64,000 nt of DNA, taken from positions 14,421,977 through 14,485,976 of the forward strand of contig OW203989.1 in the NCBI GenBank assembly GCA_934047225.1, given 5' to 3'. Of this stretch, positions 1 to 10,043 are shown in pieces; the first letter of the stretch is position 1, and the number at the start of each line of letters is the position of its first letter. Under the pieces are notes generated by a model. That model searched no databases. It was not told where the DNA came from and saw only the letters and a list, made by a program, of their open reading frames with translations. The position numbers and the translations under genes were made by a program. Origin of the DNA: Ypsolopha sequella (lineage: Eukaryota > Arthropoda > Insecta > Lepidoptera > Ypsolophidae).

Positions 1-333
1 CTAATTTGTCAGAATATCAAAACAAGTGTAAATTTAGACCTGATTTCAATAATTATTTCTATCGAATGAAATTCCTCCTATCGCGTTTCTGATAGACCAA
101 AATCTAGTAAAAGGTCTCAAAATTGTTATACTAATTTATTTTACTTGGAACTTCATTAAAAGAGCAGATAAATAACTTCAAAAAGTGTAAATTTTCACGG
201 TATAGCACCTTAACTCAAAGAATTCAGAATGTAGAACAACGTTATAAGCTTTTCATCTAAATAGCTGTGCTTATATTAAGGTTTACAGAGGGATTTTTTT
301 TTTGTTTTAATTTACTGAGTTGTAGATATAAAT
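1..333. other. AT-rich non-coding DNA
   Basis: No gene, RNA or clear repeat boundary is visible. A minus-strand frame of 78 codons overlapping 257-493 runs into the adjacent MITE and shows no protein-family motif. Confidence 0.6.
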
Positions 334-526
334 AAAGAGGAAGATGCGGTAAGTTCTTATATCTCAACTCGAAAAATGGACCTCTTTTTGAACGAGCGCC
401 ACCGAACGAGAGATAGAGCGATGAGCTTTGATAGTAGCGCGAGCGAGACGAAGCGAGTAAGTAAGGTCCATTAGCCTTTATTTGTAGGTCCACGCGCGAG
501 AAGCCGAGTACCGTGTCTTCCCTTTT
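334..526. mobile_element. MITE-like repeat, copy 1 (AAAGAGGAAGAT ends)
   Basis: The two ends are inverted copies: AAAGAGGAAGATGCGGTA on the left against TACCGTGTCTTCCCTTTT on the right. The interior has CG-rich blocks (GCGCCACCGAA, AGCGCGAGCGAGAC) that recur in the opposite orientation at 55411-55600. This supports a dispersed non-autonomous DNA element rather than local sequence. No transposase is encoded. The superfamily is unknown because no clean target duplication is seen. Confidence 0.65.
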
Positions 527-1363
527 GTTTGACTGTCATCCATGATTCTTCCAATTTCCATTCGACCATGGCTTTTTACCAAGTCCATGAATAACTTTAG
601 GTCTTGATACTGAAATAGTTTATTAATTATTAGTATTGTATTGAGGCCAAAACAATTTTTTTTTTTAATTTTCGTCTTATGCCTGTTCTGTTTTAACTTG
701 AGAACCACACAACTCACTTCTCAAAAGCACAAAAATCGTTTGAATTTAAATGGGGATGTATTTGTTTAATTGTTTAAGGAAAACATACAGCATTAACTTA
801 TACATAAAAAATTAAAACATAAAACTAAATGCACATGAAAATTCTGAAAGCTGATTCAGAAACTGAAGACTAGTAACCATTTTGAGCACGTAAGCGAGGT
901 CTCGAGAGGACCTCGATCAAACATGACTGTGGTGTGAGTATTTCTTTATGTACCTAAAATAGAGTGGAATGAAATTTCCCTTTTTTGGATTTTCTTTATC
1001 GAGCGGAAAAGTTGTGTTTGTAACAATTTATATATAGCAATGTATTAAAAATAAAATAGTTCACTTACTTACTAGGTATTAATGAGTTGATTTTAAAAGT
1101 ATATAATCATATTTAGAGACTTGTTTGAAAAACCACATAAAATGTAACTCTACTAAAAATTATTTAAAAAATCACGGTAATAGGTTTACTATGTAATCAT
1201 AAAAAAATATATAGCGATTATGAACTTTACGGAAACAAATAACATGAAAAATACCTTAAAATATATACCTTATAATACTATGTAATATTATTTGATATAG
1301 TAAATTCTTTTTATTCATCGTAAACGGTGATGGGTAAGATGTTTTTTTCTTAAAGCATCATAT
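527..1363. other. AT-rich non-coding DNA
   Basis: Nothing could be supported here: no long reading frame, no tRNA boxes and no recognised repeat. Confidence 0.6.
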
Positions 1364-1541
1364 TGGCACAAAATAACCACTTACAGAAGGTTTACTCCGC
1401 ATAACTAGCGAAAACAGGCGCACGCATACATGATAGACGCGTCCGTACGACGGAATGCCAATGCGTACGCGTGTACGCATGTGTGCGTCTGTTTTCGCTC
1501 GTCGGATGGAGTCGGCCTTCTAGTAGTATCTATTATTGCAG
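1364..1541. mobile_element. Palindromic MITE with CACAAAATAA ends, copy 1
   Basis: The left part (CACAAAATAACCACTTACAG, then AGCGAAAACAGGCGCACGC) is mirrored by GTGTGCGTCTGTTTTCGCT on the right, so the element is nearly one hairpin. The same arrangement with better-kept ends is at 36756-36993. The outer right end here is eroded (TATTATTGCA). The CG-rich arms contrast with the AT-rich flanks. Confidence 0.75.
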
Positions 1542-1707
1542 AAACATACTGGCCAGTTATTAGCGCCGCTGGCCAGCAGACTGAGAATCGTTAGAAAACA
1601 CAAATACTACACGAGCAAAGCCGCGGGCAACATGAAGTAATTAATTGTATATTATAAAAAATGAAAGAGCAGAAACAGAGTAAAAATAAATCGGGTAGCG
1701 AATCTTA

Positions 1708-1866
1708 GAAAAACGCTCTGTTTCAAACTCACGCACACAGATATATGCGTACTCTACACGCCGTCTAAGCGAAGTTCGGGGGAGTCTTCATGCAAATACA
1801 GGCGCGAAGCGCAGCGGCGTGTAAAGCACGCGTCTGCGTGTATGAGTTCGAATCTGAGCGTTTGTA
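1708..1866. repeat. Inverted repeat, MITE-like
   Basis: The arm at 1708-1763 (AACGCTCTGTTTCAAACTCA... to TACACGCCG) is the imperfect reverse complement of 1815-1866 (CGGCGTGTAAAGCACGCG... to CTGAGCGTTTGTAC). The spacer is about 50 bp. It looks like a small palindromic transposon relic. No second copy was seen in the window. Confidence 0.6.
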
Positions 1867-2329
1867 CTAAGATGTGAATATTCGTAATATGTAATATTAA
1901 ATACTCGATATATTTTTACTCGGGCAGAACTGTCTACTTAAGATTGTACGGCGAAAGAAATATAATTTCTTGCTGCTTTGATCGTATGAGTAGTTTTATT
2001 AAAAAGGTTATTTAGGTAGTTCTAAGTGGTGCGTAACGCTTTCCACCACTTTTGTTCAGAGCACCTTTTTACATTATAAATGAACGAAGCACAAGCTATG
2101 CATAATTTACACCCACTCAGTTAGTTAGGCCTTGCTAACTCATTACGTGTGCATTTTAAACCTTATCTGTGGTGTCTCGGTAGGTAGGTACAGTTACATG
2201 AAAAATTACATAAAAGTTAGTATTCTTAAAAAAACTTTAGGAGCATTTATTTGGTTACGTTTGATTTCTTATGAGCAAAAATTTATTTTATTTTATACAC
2301 CCTCATGAACCACTATTTTGCTTTCAAAT
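1867..2329. other. Non-coding DNA, nothing recognised
   Basis: AT-rich sequence without frames, tRNA boxes or repeats that I can support. Confidence 0.55.
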
Positions 2330-2561
2330 CTTAAGGATCGTTTTTCTGGAATTGTAACAAAATATTAAGAAATAAATACAACGGCCAAAAAACAATTGTA
2401 TTTTCCATAAGCGTGATAATGTTTTAGTTGTTGTTTTATAGCTATTGTAATATAATTAAAAATATGTTTGTGCATACTGCAAAATATTGTTAAAAGTTGT
2501 ATTTTGGCCGTTATAATTATTTCTTAATATTTTGTTATAAATTCGGAGAATAGACCCTTAA
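2330..2561. mobile_element. Palindromic MITE (CTTAAG...CTTAA ends)
   Basis: The left arm 2330-2400 contains TGTAACAAAATATTAAGAAA and ACGGCCAAAA. The right arm 2492-2561 holds their reverse complements (TTTGGCCGTTATAATTATTT, CTTAATATTTTGTTATAA). Related sequence, including the ATAAGCGTGAT interior block and the same right arm, recurs at about 7690-7951. This is a non-autonomous inverted-repeat element with no coding capacity. Confidence 0.7.
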
Positions 2562-3044
2562 ATTATAAATAAAACATTTTAAATAATATTAAGGACAGTT
2601 AAAGTGAGTAGAAATAATTGGTCAAGTGCGTGTCTAACAGGCATGAGTTTAGGGTTTCGTAGCAATTATATAGAATAAATAAAATTGTAATAAATATACA
2701 AAAAAATTATGACGTAATAGCTGGAAATGCACCAGATGACGGATATTTACCTAAGCCCAAAATACTTACTGAGACACGTACTAAACATTCCTAAAAAAAA
2801 AACTCCATACGCGGCTTTCTCTACAGGACTGCAGACAGGTCCAGCCCCCGTTACCTACGTTAATTACGTTTTCCGTGATTTTACTGATATTTACGATTTT
2901 TTTTCTCGATGATTGTAATAGTTGTGTCAAATTTGAAAAATAATAATGTAGTACAACTTCTTAACCACTTACACAAATTTTATTTGTTAAAAATATTTTG
3001 TTGCAAAATTGTCCAAACGCATGTGTGGCGCAACCGACCCTTAA
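2562..3044. other. Non-coding DNA with a decayed lepidopteran repeat head
   Basis: About 2617-2666 reads GGTCAAGTGCGTGTCTAACA followed by TTTAGGGTTTCGTA. This is a degraded form of the 'GGCCAAGTGCGAGTC...AGGGTTCCGTA' head seen at 44331 and 61092. The remainder is AT-rich and unassigned. Confidence 0.45.
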
Positions 3045-3166
3045 CTGCGCGCGACGCAACTTAGTTGAATCACAAGTACGAGAAGCGTGACAAGATGTTT
3101 TTACGATCAAAGAGTATTTCACGCTCTTCGCACTTGTGATTCAACGAATGGCGTCGCGCGCGTTGC
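3045..3166. mobile_element. Hairpin MITE sharing ends with the THAP-type element
   Basis: The left half (GCGCGCGACGC, GTTGAATCACAAGTACGAG, AAGCGTGA) is mirrored by the right half (CACGCTCTTCGCACTTGTGA, TTCAACGAATGGCGTCGCGC). The left arm and the bases just inside it (TGTTTTTACGATCAAA) match the left end of the roughly 800-bp element at 38635-39434 (TGTTTTTGCGATTAAA). By inference this is an internal-deletion derivative of the same family. No convincing target duplication was found; a GTGTGG direct repeat lies near both sides. Confidence 0.75.
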
Positions 3167-3625
3167 TACGAGTGTGGACTATCATACTTATAAGTTATTA
3201 CTTGTACCCAAGATAAAAACATTATACTACTAATAATGCATTTACAAATAAAGTGTCTTTTAAAGAAAATAACGTCATAATGTAAATGAAGGGGACATTT
3301 TTGATTTGTTTGTCACAAAAATGTGACCGTGTAAAAGTCCAACTTATCTTAGAGATTTCGTCGGTATCTACGAATCTACGGGCCAAGAGTCGTACAAAAT
3401 AAAATGAGAGTGCCTTTACATTTGTGTTATTGACTGTACCAACGCTGTAACTAACAGCGAAAACCCGCATTTTGGCTTCTATATTTTTAAAGTTCTGCTA
3501 TAAAGAGTGGCTAATTTAAGCTAGTTTTAAGAGTCTAAATAAAAGAATTCGGTATGAAAAACACAATAGTGTATTCTAAACTCTATTTCGTTAGAGAAGC
3601 CGAGAAAGTTTAAATAATATTACTA
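3167..3625. other. Non-coding DNA, nothing recognised
   Basis: A minus-strand frame of 82 codons at 3222-3470 has no recognisable domain and no neighbouring gene signals, so I treat it as chance. Confidence 0.5.
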
Positions 3626-3660
3626 GCTTTCGCCTGCGGCTTAGCTCGCGTGAAAGTGTC
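3626..3660 (-). mobile_element. Helitron-like 3' terminus
   Basis: On the minus strand this reads CACGCGAGCTAAGCCGCAGG, then CGAAAGCTAG followed by T. A related terminus at 53464-53493 is better preserved. A GC-rich hairpin about 10 bases before a CTAG end, with T beyond, is the known signature of Helitron 3' ends. If correct, the element body lies at higher coordinates, but its 5' end cannot be placed. Confidence 0.5.
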
Positions 3661-3794
3661 TTTCAACGTCAGTTTTCAGCTTGGCAGTTATTTTATCAAC
3701 ACCCCTTATAACTTACGATGATAATATAGAAAACCACATCCAAATTGAAATGTTCTCGAGTTAAATCGGAACAGACAAAAATTTTAGTTTTTGC

Positions 3795-4010
3795 CCCAGT
3801 AGCCGTGGGGGTCAGAAGCGCGACGGCTCTACAAGGAGATATCGTCGCGCCTGATCGATGCTTCAGGGGATCCAAGGGCTGGATCCTATTTTAGCGAGGC
3901 AATGCCACCAGCCTATTGGGTACCCTACCGGGTGACGGCAGTGATTTGGCTTCGATTTTTTATTTAGTATAGTTTTATTTTGTTTATACTTGTATATTGA
4001 TAGGTAATTT
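3795..4010 (+). pseudogene. Non-LTR retrotransposon ORF C-terminus, decayed fragment
   Basis: One frame (codons from 3803) reads PWGSEARRLYKEISSRL, then IDASGDPRAGSY. After a frame change near 3890 a second frame reads RGNATSLLGTLPGDGSDLA and ends at a stop near 3970. The same protein tail is found in the fragment at 23281-24000 (ETLGPWG, FQELSSGLADA, SQRINAAIQR). The block SGDPRAGSY...QRGNA.S.LGTLP is one I recognise as the extreme C-terminus of a widespread invertebrate non-LTR retrotransposon polyprotein. The short AT-rich stretch after the stop would be its 3' UTR. It is dead: severely 5'-truncated and frameshifted. Confidence 0.7.
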
Positions 4011-4245
4011 TAATTTATAACCCAGTTAATTTAAAATTTCGCAGAAATATTTACAGACAGGACTTTCTTACTACTTTATTATTTTGTTACAATATAGATA
4101 TATGTAACAACTTTTTACTCTAAAATTACATATTTCTACAAGGTTTCATTTGTGTCATTAAACTTTAGTAACCTGTAACAAAAACGTGGGTATGAAAAGT
4201 ATACTTGTTACAAGTAAAACCTATTTTCAGTTAAAGCACGTTTTA

Positions 4246-4440
4246 ATTAGTAAAAACTAGTTCTAACTGAAAGCCTTTGAAACTAGTTTTGACTAGTTAA
4301 AACTAGGATTTAATTATAGAGAAATTTTTATTAAAAGTAAGACTAGTTTTAACTAGTCAAAACTAGTTGTAACACAGGCTTTCAGTTAGAACTAAAACTA
4401 GTTACTAGTTAACTAACTAGTTAGATACTAGTTAAAACGG
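4246..4440. repeat. Palindromic AACTAGTT-rich repeat
   Basis: The arm 4246-4312 (AAAACTAGTTCTAACTGAAA, GCCTTTGAAACTAGTTTTGA) is the reverse complement of 4343-4405 (AGTCAAAACTAGTTGTAACA, GGCTTTCAGTTAGAAC). The motif AACTAGTT/AACTAGTTTT is iterated inside both arms, so many alternative small hairpins are possible. A third arm copy lies at 4683-4765. Confidence 0.7.
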
Positions 4441-4449
4441 GTTCTGTTA

Positions 4450-4620
4450 GATGTATTGAGGGTCGCCTAGCTCAGCTCCGCTTCGCTCGGCTTCTAGTAT
4501 GTACTTACATATAAACCTAACACGCTCCTTCTCACTCCGCTCGTCGTCGCATCTATTTTTCTCTTTTTGGTAAAATATTTTCGATTTCGGCTTTTAATTT
4601 TAAAGTGAATGATTTAAATA
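4450..4620 (-). repeat. Fragment of the GTGACCATATCG MITE family
   Basis: GGGTCGCC, CTCCGCTTCGCTCGGCT, CTAACACGCTCCTTCTC and CTCGTCGTCGCA follow in the same order as the reverse complement of the interior of the complete element at 17040-17303. The ends are missing. The CG-rich block stands out from its AT-rich flanks. A third fragment is at 57310-57430. Confidence 0.65.
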
Positions 4621-4682
4621 ACTCTAGTTTTTCCTAGTTAGAACTAATTTTAATTTGAATCGAAATTACTCTTTAAGTTAAT

Positions 4683-4765
4683 TCTAGTTTCAGTTAGTCA
4701 AAACTAGTTGTAACAAAGGCTTTCAGTTAGAACTAGTTTTTACTAGTTAAAACGGATTTTAACTG
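4683..4765. repeat. Third arm of the AACTAGTT repeat
   Basis: It carries AGTCAAAACTAGTTGTAACA, GGCTTTCAGTTAGAAC and ACTAGTTAAAACGG, and is collinear with the right arm at 4343-4440. Together they give two direct copies and one inverted copy within 520 bp. Confidence 0.65.
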
Positions 4766-4987
4766 TAGCATACTCACACATATTACGGTGATTGCGCTTA
4801 CTGTTTACATTAAATATCTTTTCTCTGCGACGAAGATGTTTCCTCAAGTGGAGTTGGTGAGATCTTAAAAATATTGCAGCGGTAAAGTGCCCGTGTTTTA
4901 ATTAAAAGACAACAACACCATCTGGAAGATACTTATATTTTTTCTTTTGGGATACTTACTGTCAAGCATATTAATTTAGATAAGTAG

Positions 4988-5125
4988 TACCACCACGCAA
5001 TACGGGTACGGAACCCTAAACATATTATGAAAAATAACAACAATATATAGGTATACATTTAGCGGCTTGTTTTTTGTTCCTTTGATGCCTGACAAACATT
5101 TCGGCACCCTCTGAGTACGGAACCC
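4988..5125. repeat. Lepidopteran GGGTTCCGTA repeat, internal fragment
   Basis: ACGCAATACGGGTACGGAAC, AAATAACAACA, AGCGGCTTGTTTTTTG and CCCTCTGAGTACGGAACCC are collinear with 44371-44520. This is a non-coding dispersed repeat. The following 150 bp include a CAGTCCGTCCGT-like run and small hairpins such as AGACCACGGTATGTGGTCT. Confidence 0.6.
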
Positions 5126-5388
5126 AAAACGTAGTCACTCTGCTGTCCGTCCGTATGTCACGGGCACAGACCACGGTATGTGGTCTTTGGTCACGGGTCT
5201 CTACCTCTTAATAAGACCATAGACTAAGTATTACTACCTTATAATAAGGAATTTACTACTAAGTCTATGGTTAGATGGAAGGAGATGAATCTACGATAAA
5301 CCTGAAAACGTTTCCGTTTCCGTTTTTGCGTTTCCCAGGAACAAGCTTAAAAATTTATTTAAGCTTAAAGATCCCAAATTACCAGCTT

Positions 5389-5787
5389 TTATATAAAACA
5401 GACTGGTGACGGGCAGCAGCGTCTCTGGTGCGAGGATTTTATATAAAACAGACTGGTGACGGGCAGCAGCATCACTGGTGCGAGGATTTTATGTAAAAAA
5501 GACTGGTGACGGGCAGCAGCGCCACTGGTGCGAGGATTTATATAAAACAGACTGGTGACGGGCAGAAGCGTCACTGGTGCGAGGATTTTATATAAAACAG
5601 ACTGGTGACGGGCAGCAGCGTCACTGGTGCGAGGATTTTATATAAAACAGACTGGTGACGGGCAGCAGCGCCACTAGTGCGAGGATTTATATAAAACAGA
5701 CTGGTGACGGGCAGCAGCGCCACTAGTGCGAGGATTTATATAAAACAGACTGGTGACGGGCAGCAGCGTCACTGATGCGAGGATTTC
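5389..5787. repeat. Minisatellite, 8 units of 49-50 bp
   Basis: The core GACTGGTGACGGGCAG starts at about 5401, 5451, 5501, 5550, 5600, 5650, 5699 and 5748. Units run ...TATATAAAACAGACTGGTGA, CGGGCAGCAGCGTCACTGGT, GCGAGGATTT. They differ by a few substitutions (GTCACT/GCCACT/GTCTCT, CTGGTG/CTAGTG) and a 1-bp length step. Each unit can form a short hairpin, GTGACG with CGTCAC around an 8-base loop. The array starts and ends sharply. The minus-strand frames through it repeat the same peptide and I regard them as by-products. Confidence 0.92.
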
Positions 5788-6644
5788 GGCACCGCGCTCA
5801 TCAACCCGCGTGTGTGAGGGCATTTCTTCCAGGAGGACAAGGGGAACGAAAATACAAACAGAAATAAAATGTCGGCTTTCGGATGATTTTGTTGCAATAA
5901 TTAGGTTACGTATAGCCATAAAAAAAATACATGTTTTTGGTTGAACTTTAAGGTATTCATTTTCCACAAACCACGTTAATCGATTCATATTTGTACTGTC
6001 AATGAATTTTTTTGTAACCCTCTATTGCACACTTCTTATCGATTTTGTTTCAGGTATCGCTTTCGCGATTTTGTTGGTTTTTTTTTTTAATAAAATTAGT
6101 GTGAATGATATCTATTCATTTTCCAAATACCACGTTATTCGGGTCAAAAAAAGCACCCCCTTTTTCCAAAAATACGTAAATCCACAGATGCAGTCAGCGG
6201 CAGCAAGATATTGTCAGTCTACGCCTAGCGTTGGCGCCCGTAAGACGTGGAACCTGTGCCCTTTTTTGCAAGCTATAAATATCTCCCAAAACTACTTCAA
6301 AACACATTAAAATTAATTTTATAAAGTAATATTTCGAGGAGCATCATATTCCTGCCGTTAAAAACTCAACAAAATATGCGTATGAGTGATTTAGCTACAT
6401 CGTGCCATAGTCATAACAACAAAACTGAATGAATTTGGAATGAATTCATACTTTTATGCGGGAAAATAATATATGTTACTCTAAAAGAATAATTTTGTGA
6501 TCGTTATTGAAACCCAAATTAATTTACTTATACTTACTGAGATCTGTAACAAAGGCCAATGACCTTTTCGTGAAATTACCCTCTAGTATTGGCTCACCAT
6601 TTCAGGTCCAATAAGTGAAGTTTTTTGCAAATTATATAGGTACA
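5788..6644. other. Non-coding DNA, nothing recognised
   Basis: Frames of 63 codons (5753-5944) and 102 codons (6002-6310) are open, but they have low-complexity AT-driven composition and no domain. I see no splice-site arrangement or repeat to explain them. Confidence 0.5.
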
Positions 6645-8436
6645 CTTACTTGGAATAAATCGCCAAGCATTTAAAATATAGAAATTTATTTTGAAATATT
6701 TACAGTGCATGGCAAAATTATTAGATCGTAGATAATCCTGTCGGTACATGTTCAGGTTCTGTTACGCAAAATGAAAACAATGAAACTCTTTTAGGATTAA
6801 TTTGTTATCCCTATGTTTGTCTGTCTATCCGTTTGTCTAGACAATTTTTTCTGGGTAAAATTAATAAATACCAATATAAACGGCCCTCTATAGAGCTGTA
6901 AAAACATACTTTTGACGTTTTTATTTATATAACGTTTTAGGTTTTTACGTTTTTTTTTTTACGTTTTTCATACAAATTTTCTCACTATGAAAATGTAGGG
7001 ATGAACACTTGAGATAATATTTTGCATTTAAAAGTCAACACAGAAAGGAATTGTTGAACAAATAATGTAAAAAATATGAATACCATGTTGTTCTATTCTA
7101 AAGGGATTAATTATCTACTGTTCAATGTGGCGATAGCTTTGTTTATTTTTTTCCTTGAATTATTTTTTACTAAGATAACAAATAGTTTAATACAAGGTTT
7201 TCCTTAAGAGGTCCCTTTACCCCTGTATTTTTCTTAAAATTCAAACAATAAATATAAACCGAATGTGAAGTCTACAGCTTATTTTCTTCATATCTTTTTT
7301 CATGAGTATATTCTAGTGACATCTAACTACGTCCCTATACAGGCCAAAAAGCAAAATTTGATAAAACACCATCATAATAGCTGTCAGGATATCGTCAATA
7401 TTGCCTCGTTTTTACGCAAAGTTTAACAAGTTTGTATATTTTTATCTATACTGGAAATAAAAAAGAGAGAAATACAGGCGTCGTTCATGTTAAGATGACT
7501 AAGTTTACACACTTTGCTAAGTATAAACAATTACCGTTTCATGGAAAACTGTTTTGACCTGAAACCATTTCACAAATTCAATTAACTTATTTTGAATATC
7601 TTGTCATCTTGCACTTCTTGATGAGAAATACAATTTCAATAAGTAAAAATACAACTTTTAGTTAAGAAAACTTATAGTTAAAAGTCTGCTGTATGCCTTA
7701 ACATATTTTTAATTATATTACAATAGTAATAAAATAATTGGCTTATCCATCGTCGTGATACCAGCCGTAAATTTCTAAAATAATCTGATATCACGCTTAT
7801 GGAAAACCCAATTATTTTGAAGATACCATAATATCATTAAAATATGTTTATGCATTTAGCAAACTTTTAACAATAAATTGTCTTAGCTAAAAGTTGTACT
7901 TTACCGTTATAATTATTTCTTAATATTTTGTTACAAATTTGGAGAAATAGCCCTTAAGGAAAACCTTGTATGAAAATATTTGTTATCTTTGTAACAAAGA
8001 AAAAAAAAATAAACAAAGCTATCGCCACATTGAACAAACAGTAAATTATTAATCCCTTTAGAATAGAAAGATAAGGTTTTATATTTTTTACATTATTTGT
8101 TCTACAGTTCCTTTCTGTGCTTTCTGTCAAATGCAAAATATTATGTGAAGTATTGATCTCTATATTTTCATAAGGAGAAAACTTGTATGAAAAAGTTAAA
8201 CAAAAGGCCATAAAAACGTTATAATATGTATATTTTACAGGGCTGTAAATATTAGCATTTATTGATTTTACCCAGAAAAATTGCCTAGACAAACGGACAA
8301 ACAGACAAACATAGGGACAACAAATTAATCCTAAAAGAGTTTTGTTTTTTCATTTTGCGTAAAGGGACCTGAACATTTCAAACTATGATACAAATAAATT
8401 TCTATATTTTAAACACTTGGCGATTTATCCCAAGGG
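6645..8436. repeat. 1.8-kb inverted repeat, arms about 490-560 bp
   Basis: The left arm 6645-7206 (AAATCGCCAAGCATTTAAAA, TTTAGGATTAATTTGTT, CCCTATGTTTGTCTGTC, TTCAATGTGGCGATAGCTTT, CAAGGTTTTCCTTAAG) is matched in reverse complement by 7952-8436. Substitutions and small gaps separate the arms. The 745-bp spacer holds two further repeat pieces, 7207-7530 and about 7690-7951. This is either two head-to-head copies of one repeat or a large fold-back element. A transcript across it would fold into long double-stranded RNA. Confidence 0.8.
7207..7530. repeat. Dispersed repeat shared with 22870-23225
   Basis: AGGTCCCTTTACCCCTGTAT, GTGAAGTCTACAGCTTATTT, AACTACGTCCCTATACAGGC, ATTGCCTCGTTTTTACGCAA and AGTTTACACACTTT are present in the same order in the reverse complement of about 22870-23225. 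It has no coding content. It fills most of the spacer of the surrounding inverted repeat. Confidence 0.7.
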
Positions 8437-9590
8437 TAAACAGGTGTCCCAAAAGTCAACGCTTTCCCTTGGAAGGCTGGTAGGCCAGCTCATGACTGAC
8501 CAGAATATTAAATTATGACCTCAGCAAAAAGTAGATAGTCTTCGAGTTGATGGTACTTTTATAAATTCGAATAGATTTTTGAGAGTCAAAGCTAACTAAA
8601 GCAGTTCTAAATTCTAAGAATAAAATTTTTGTTGCGCAACTCTGAATAGTCATGCTATTGATAAAGTCAAAAATAAACCTTGAAATGCTGTTACATCAGA
8701 AAGAAAAATAAAAACCCAATTTATGAGCAATTTTTTGTAATTAGGTTAGTTCGATACCACACCCTGAAAAAAAATGTCCTATGTTAGTTTCGCAAATTGT
8801 CTTAAATAACGGCTCATCAAATATTGTTTTTCAAATGATCTTGCAATTTCTGTGTATTACTTTTGAAAAAAAAGTTATTGCTATTTTACTACCAAAGGAG
8901 CTGCGTATTTTTTTAAATAATTAGAATTTAGAATGAAAGAGTGGCGGGCAGTAAAAATATTTGACGTTCATTAGAAATGCCATTTAACACGCGTTAGAGT
9001 GAGATAAATAGTGACGCTATTTAAAATGAGTTGGAATGAGATAGTAACGCAGTTAAACGTGGTTGAATGAGAGAGGAATAATTGATATAGGCTACAGTGA
9101 GATAGATAGTGACGTGGTGCATTCCTTCTGAGAATATTTGTTAGTTTCCACTTTTTGTAATAACAACTTTAGTAAAAAATTTTTGTAAAGAAATTTTTGG
9201 TCCAATTTATTTTCCCGCAAGTGTAAAACCAGCTCAACGGGCGAAAAATATTTAAAGAATGGGTAATGGTGACAATTAACCGTCACAATATTATTATGTA
9301 TCTCTAAAGGAGTGTCTGAAATGTTCCGAGGGTCAACTGATAAATCAAACACTCAAAAAACCACTTTTAGCCGACCATAATAAATTTACGTCCCGACGTG
9401 ATAGCAAGTAGGTTCAATGCCGTGTGATGATGATCGAAATACACTAATAAATTAGATAAAATAAAATACGTATTACTTTTGACCCTGCCTCGTCGACTCT
9501 ATTCGTATTTTTGCTATGGTGACGCGAGCTTAGAGACCGGGACGAATTTCCCCCCGCGCGCAATCGTAAAATAGAATAAGCCACGCCCGG
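8437..9590. other. Non-coding DNA with weak internal repetition
   Basis: Between about 8990 and 9110 the phrases GTGAGATAAATAGTGACG, GAGATAGTAACG and GTGAGATAGATAGTGACG recur at roughly 45-60 bp, suggesting a degenerate tandem repeat. A minus-strand frame of 86 codons (9092-9352) has no family features. Otherwise nothing could be assigned. Confidence 0.45.
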
Positions 9591-9679
9591 AACTGGTTTT
9601 TGTTTTGGCTATGTCATACTCTTGGAAAGGTCTATGTCCAGCAGTGAACGAACTAGGCTGATGGATGGATGGATGGATC
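9591..9679 (+). mobile_element. RTE-type non-LTR retrotransposon 3' end
   Basis: GGAAAGGTCTATGTCCAGCA, then GTGAACGAACTAGGCTGATG and a (GATG)n tail. One frame reads WKGLCPAVNELG and stops. The phrase GGCCTATGTCCAGCAGTG with a GATG or GATGAT tail is the usual 3' end of lepidopteran RTE elements. A second fragment in the opposite orientation is at 46175-46350. Only the last 90 bp are present. Confidence 0.7.
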
Positions 9680-9875
9680 TATCCCCGACGGGGTGTCAAA
9701 GGTTTTTCTGAGTGTATGCTATCACTAGAACAAACCTCTTTACATCGATTTTAAATTCCAAAACGTAGTAGGTACTTCGGGCACAAAAACATGCTTTTTA
9801 GGTCATGCACGTTTACCACACAGTGCAGTGTTTTGCTTCATCGTCAGCAAGAGTTACAAAACTATAATCATTAGT
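9680..9875 (-). repeat. Diverged SINE body
   Basis: CCCCGACGGGGTGTCAAAGG, GAGTGTATGCTATCAC, GTACTTCGGGCACAAAAACA, AGGTCATGCACGTTTACCAC and TTGCTTCATCGTCAGCAAGA parallel the SINE at 50445-50730 in order and spacing. No tRNA-like head is visible here. It adjoins the RTE tail directly. Confidence 0.6.
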
Positions 9876-10043
9876 GCACACTCGGCCAGCAGGACCTGAT
9901 ATGACCTGGGTTGAGAGTCTGGCGTCCTACCCACTGCTTATATCAGTAAAAACGGTTTTGAAAACATCCATACGGATTTTCAATACTGCATTCAGATTGA
10001 ATTGATGTCCAGGATTCGTCCATATATTACGGTTTTTGAAAAT

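Noticed and set aside
5389..5787. Regular repeats resembling a CRISPR array
   Set aside because: Units are head-to-tail 49-50 bp copies with no unique spacers, in eukaryotic repeat-rich DNA; it is a minisatellite.
6002..6310. 102-codon plus frame with a hydrophobic N-terminus
   Set aside because: Composition is explained by AT-rich T-runs (FFVTLY, FAILLVFFF); no family similarity or splice context.
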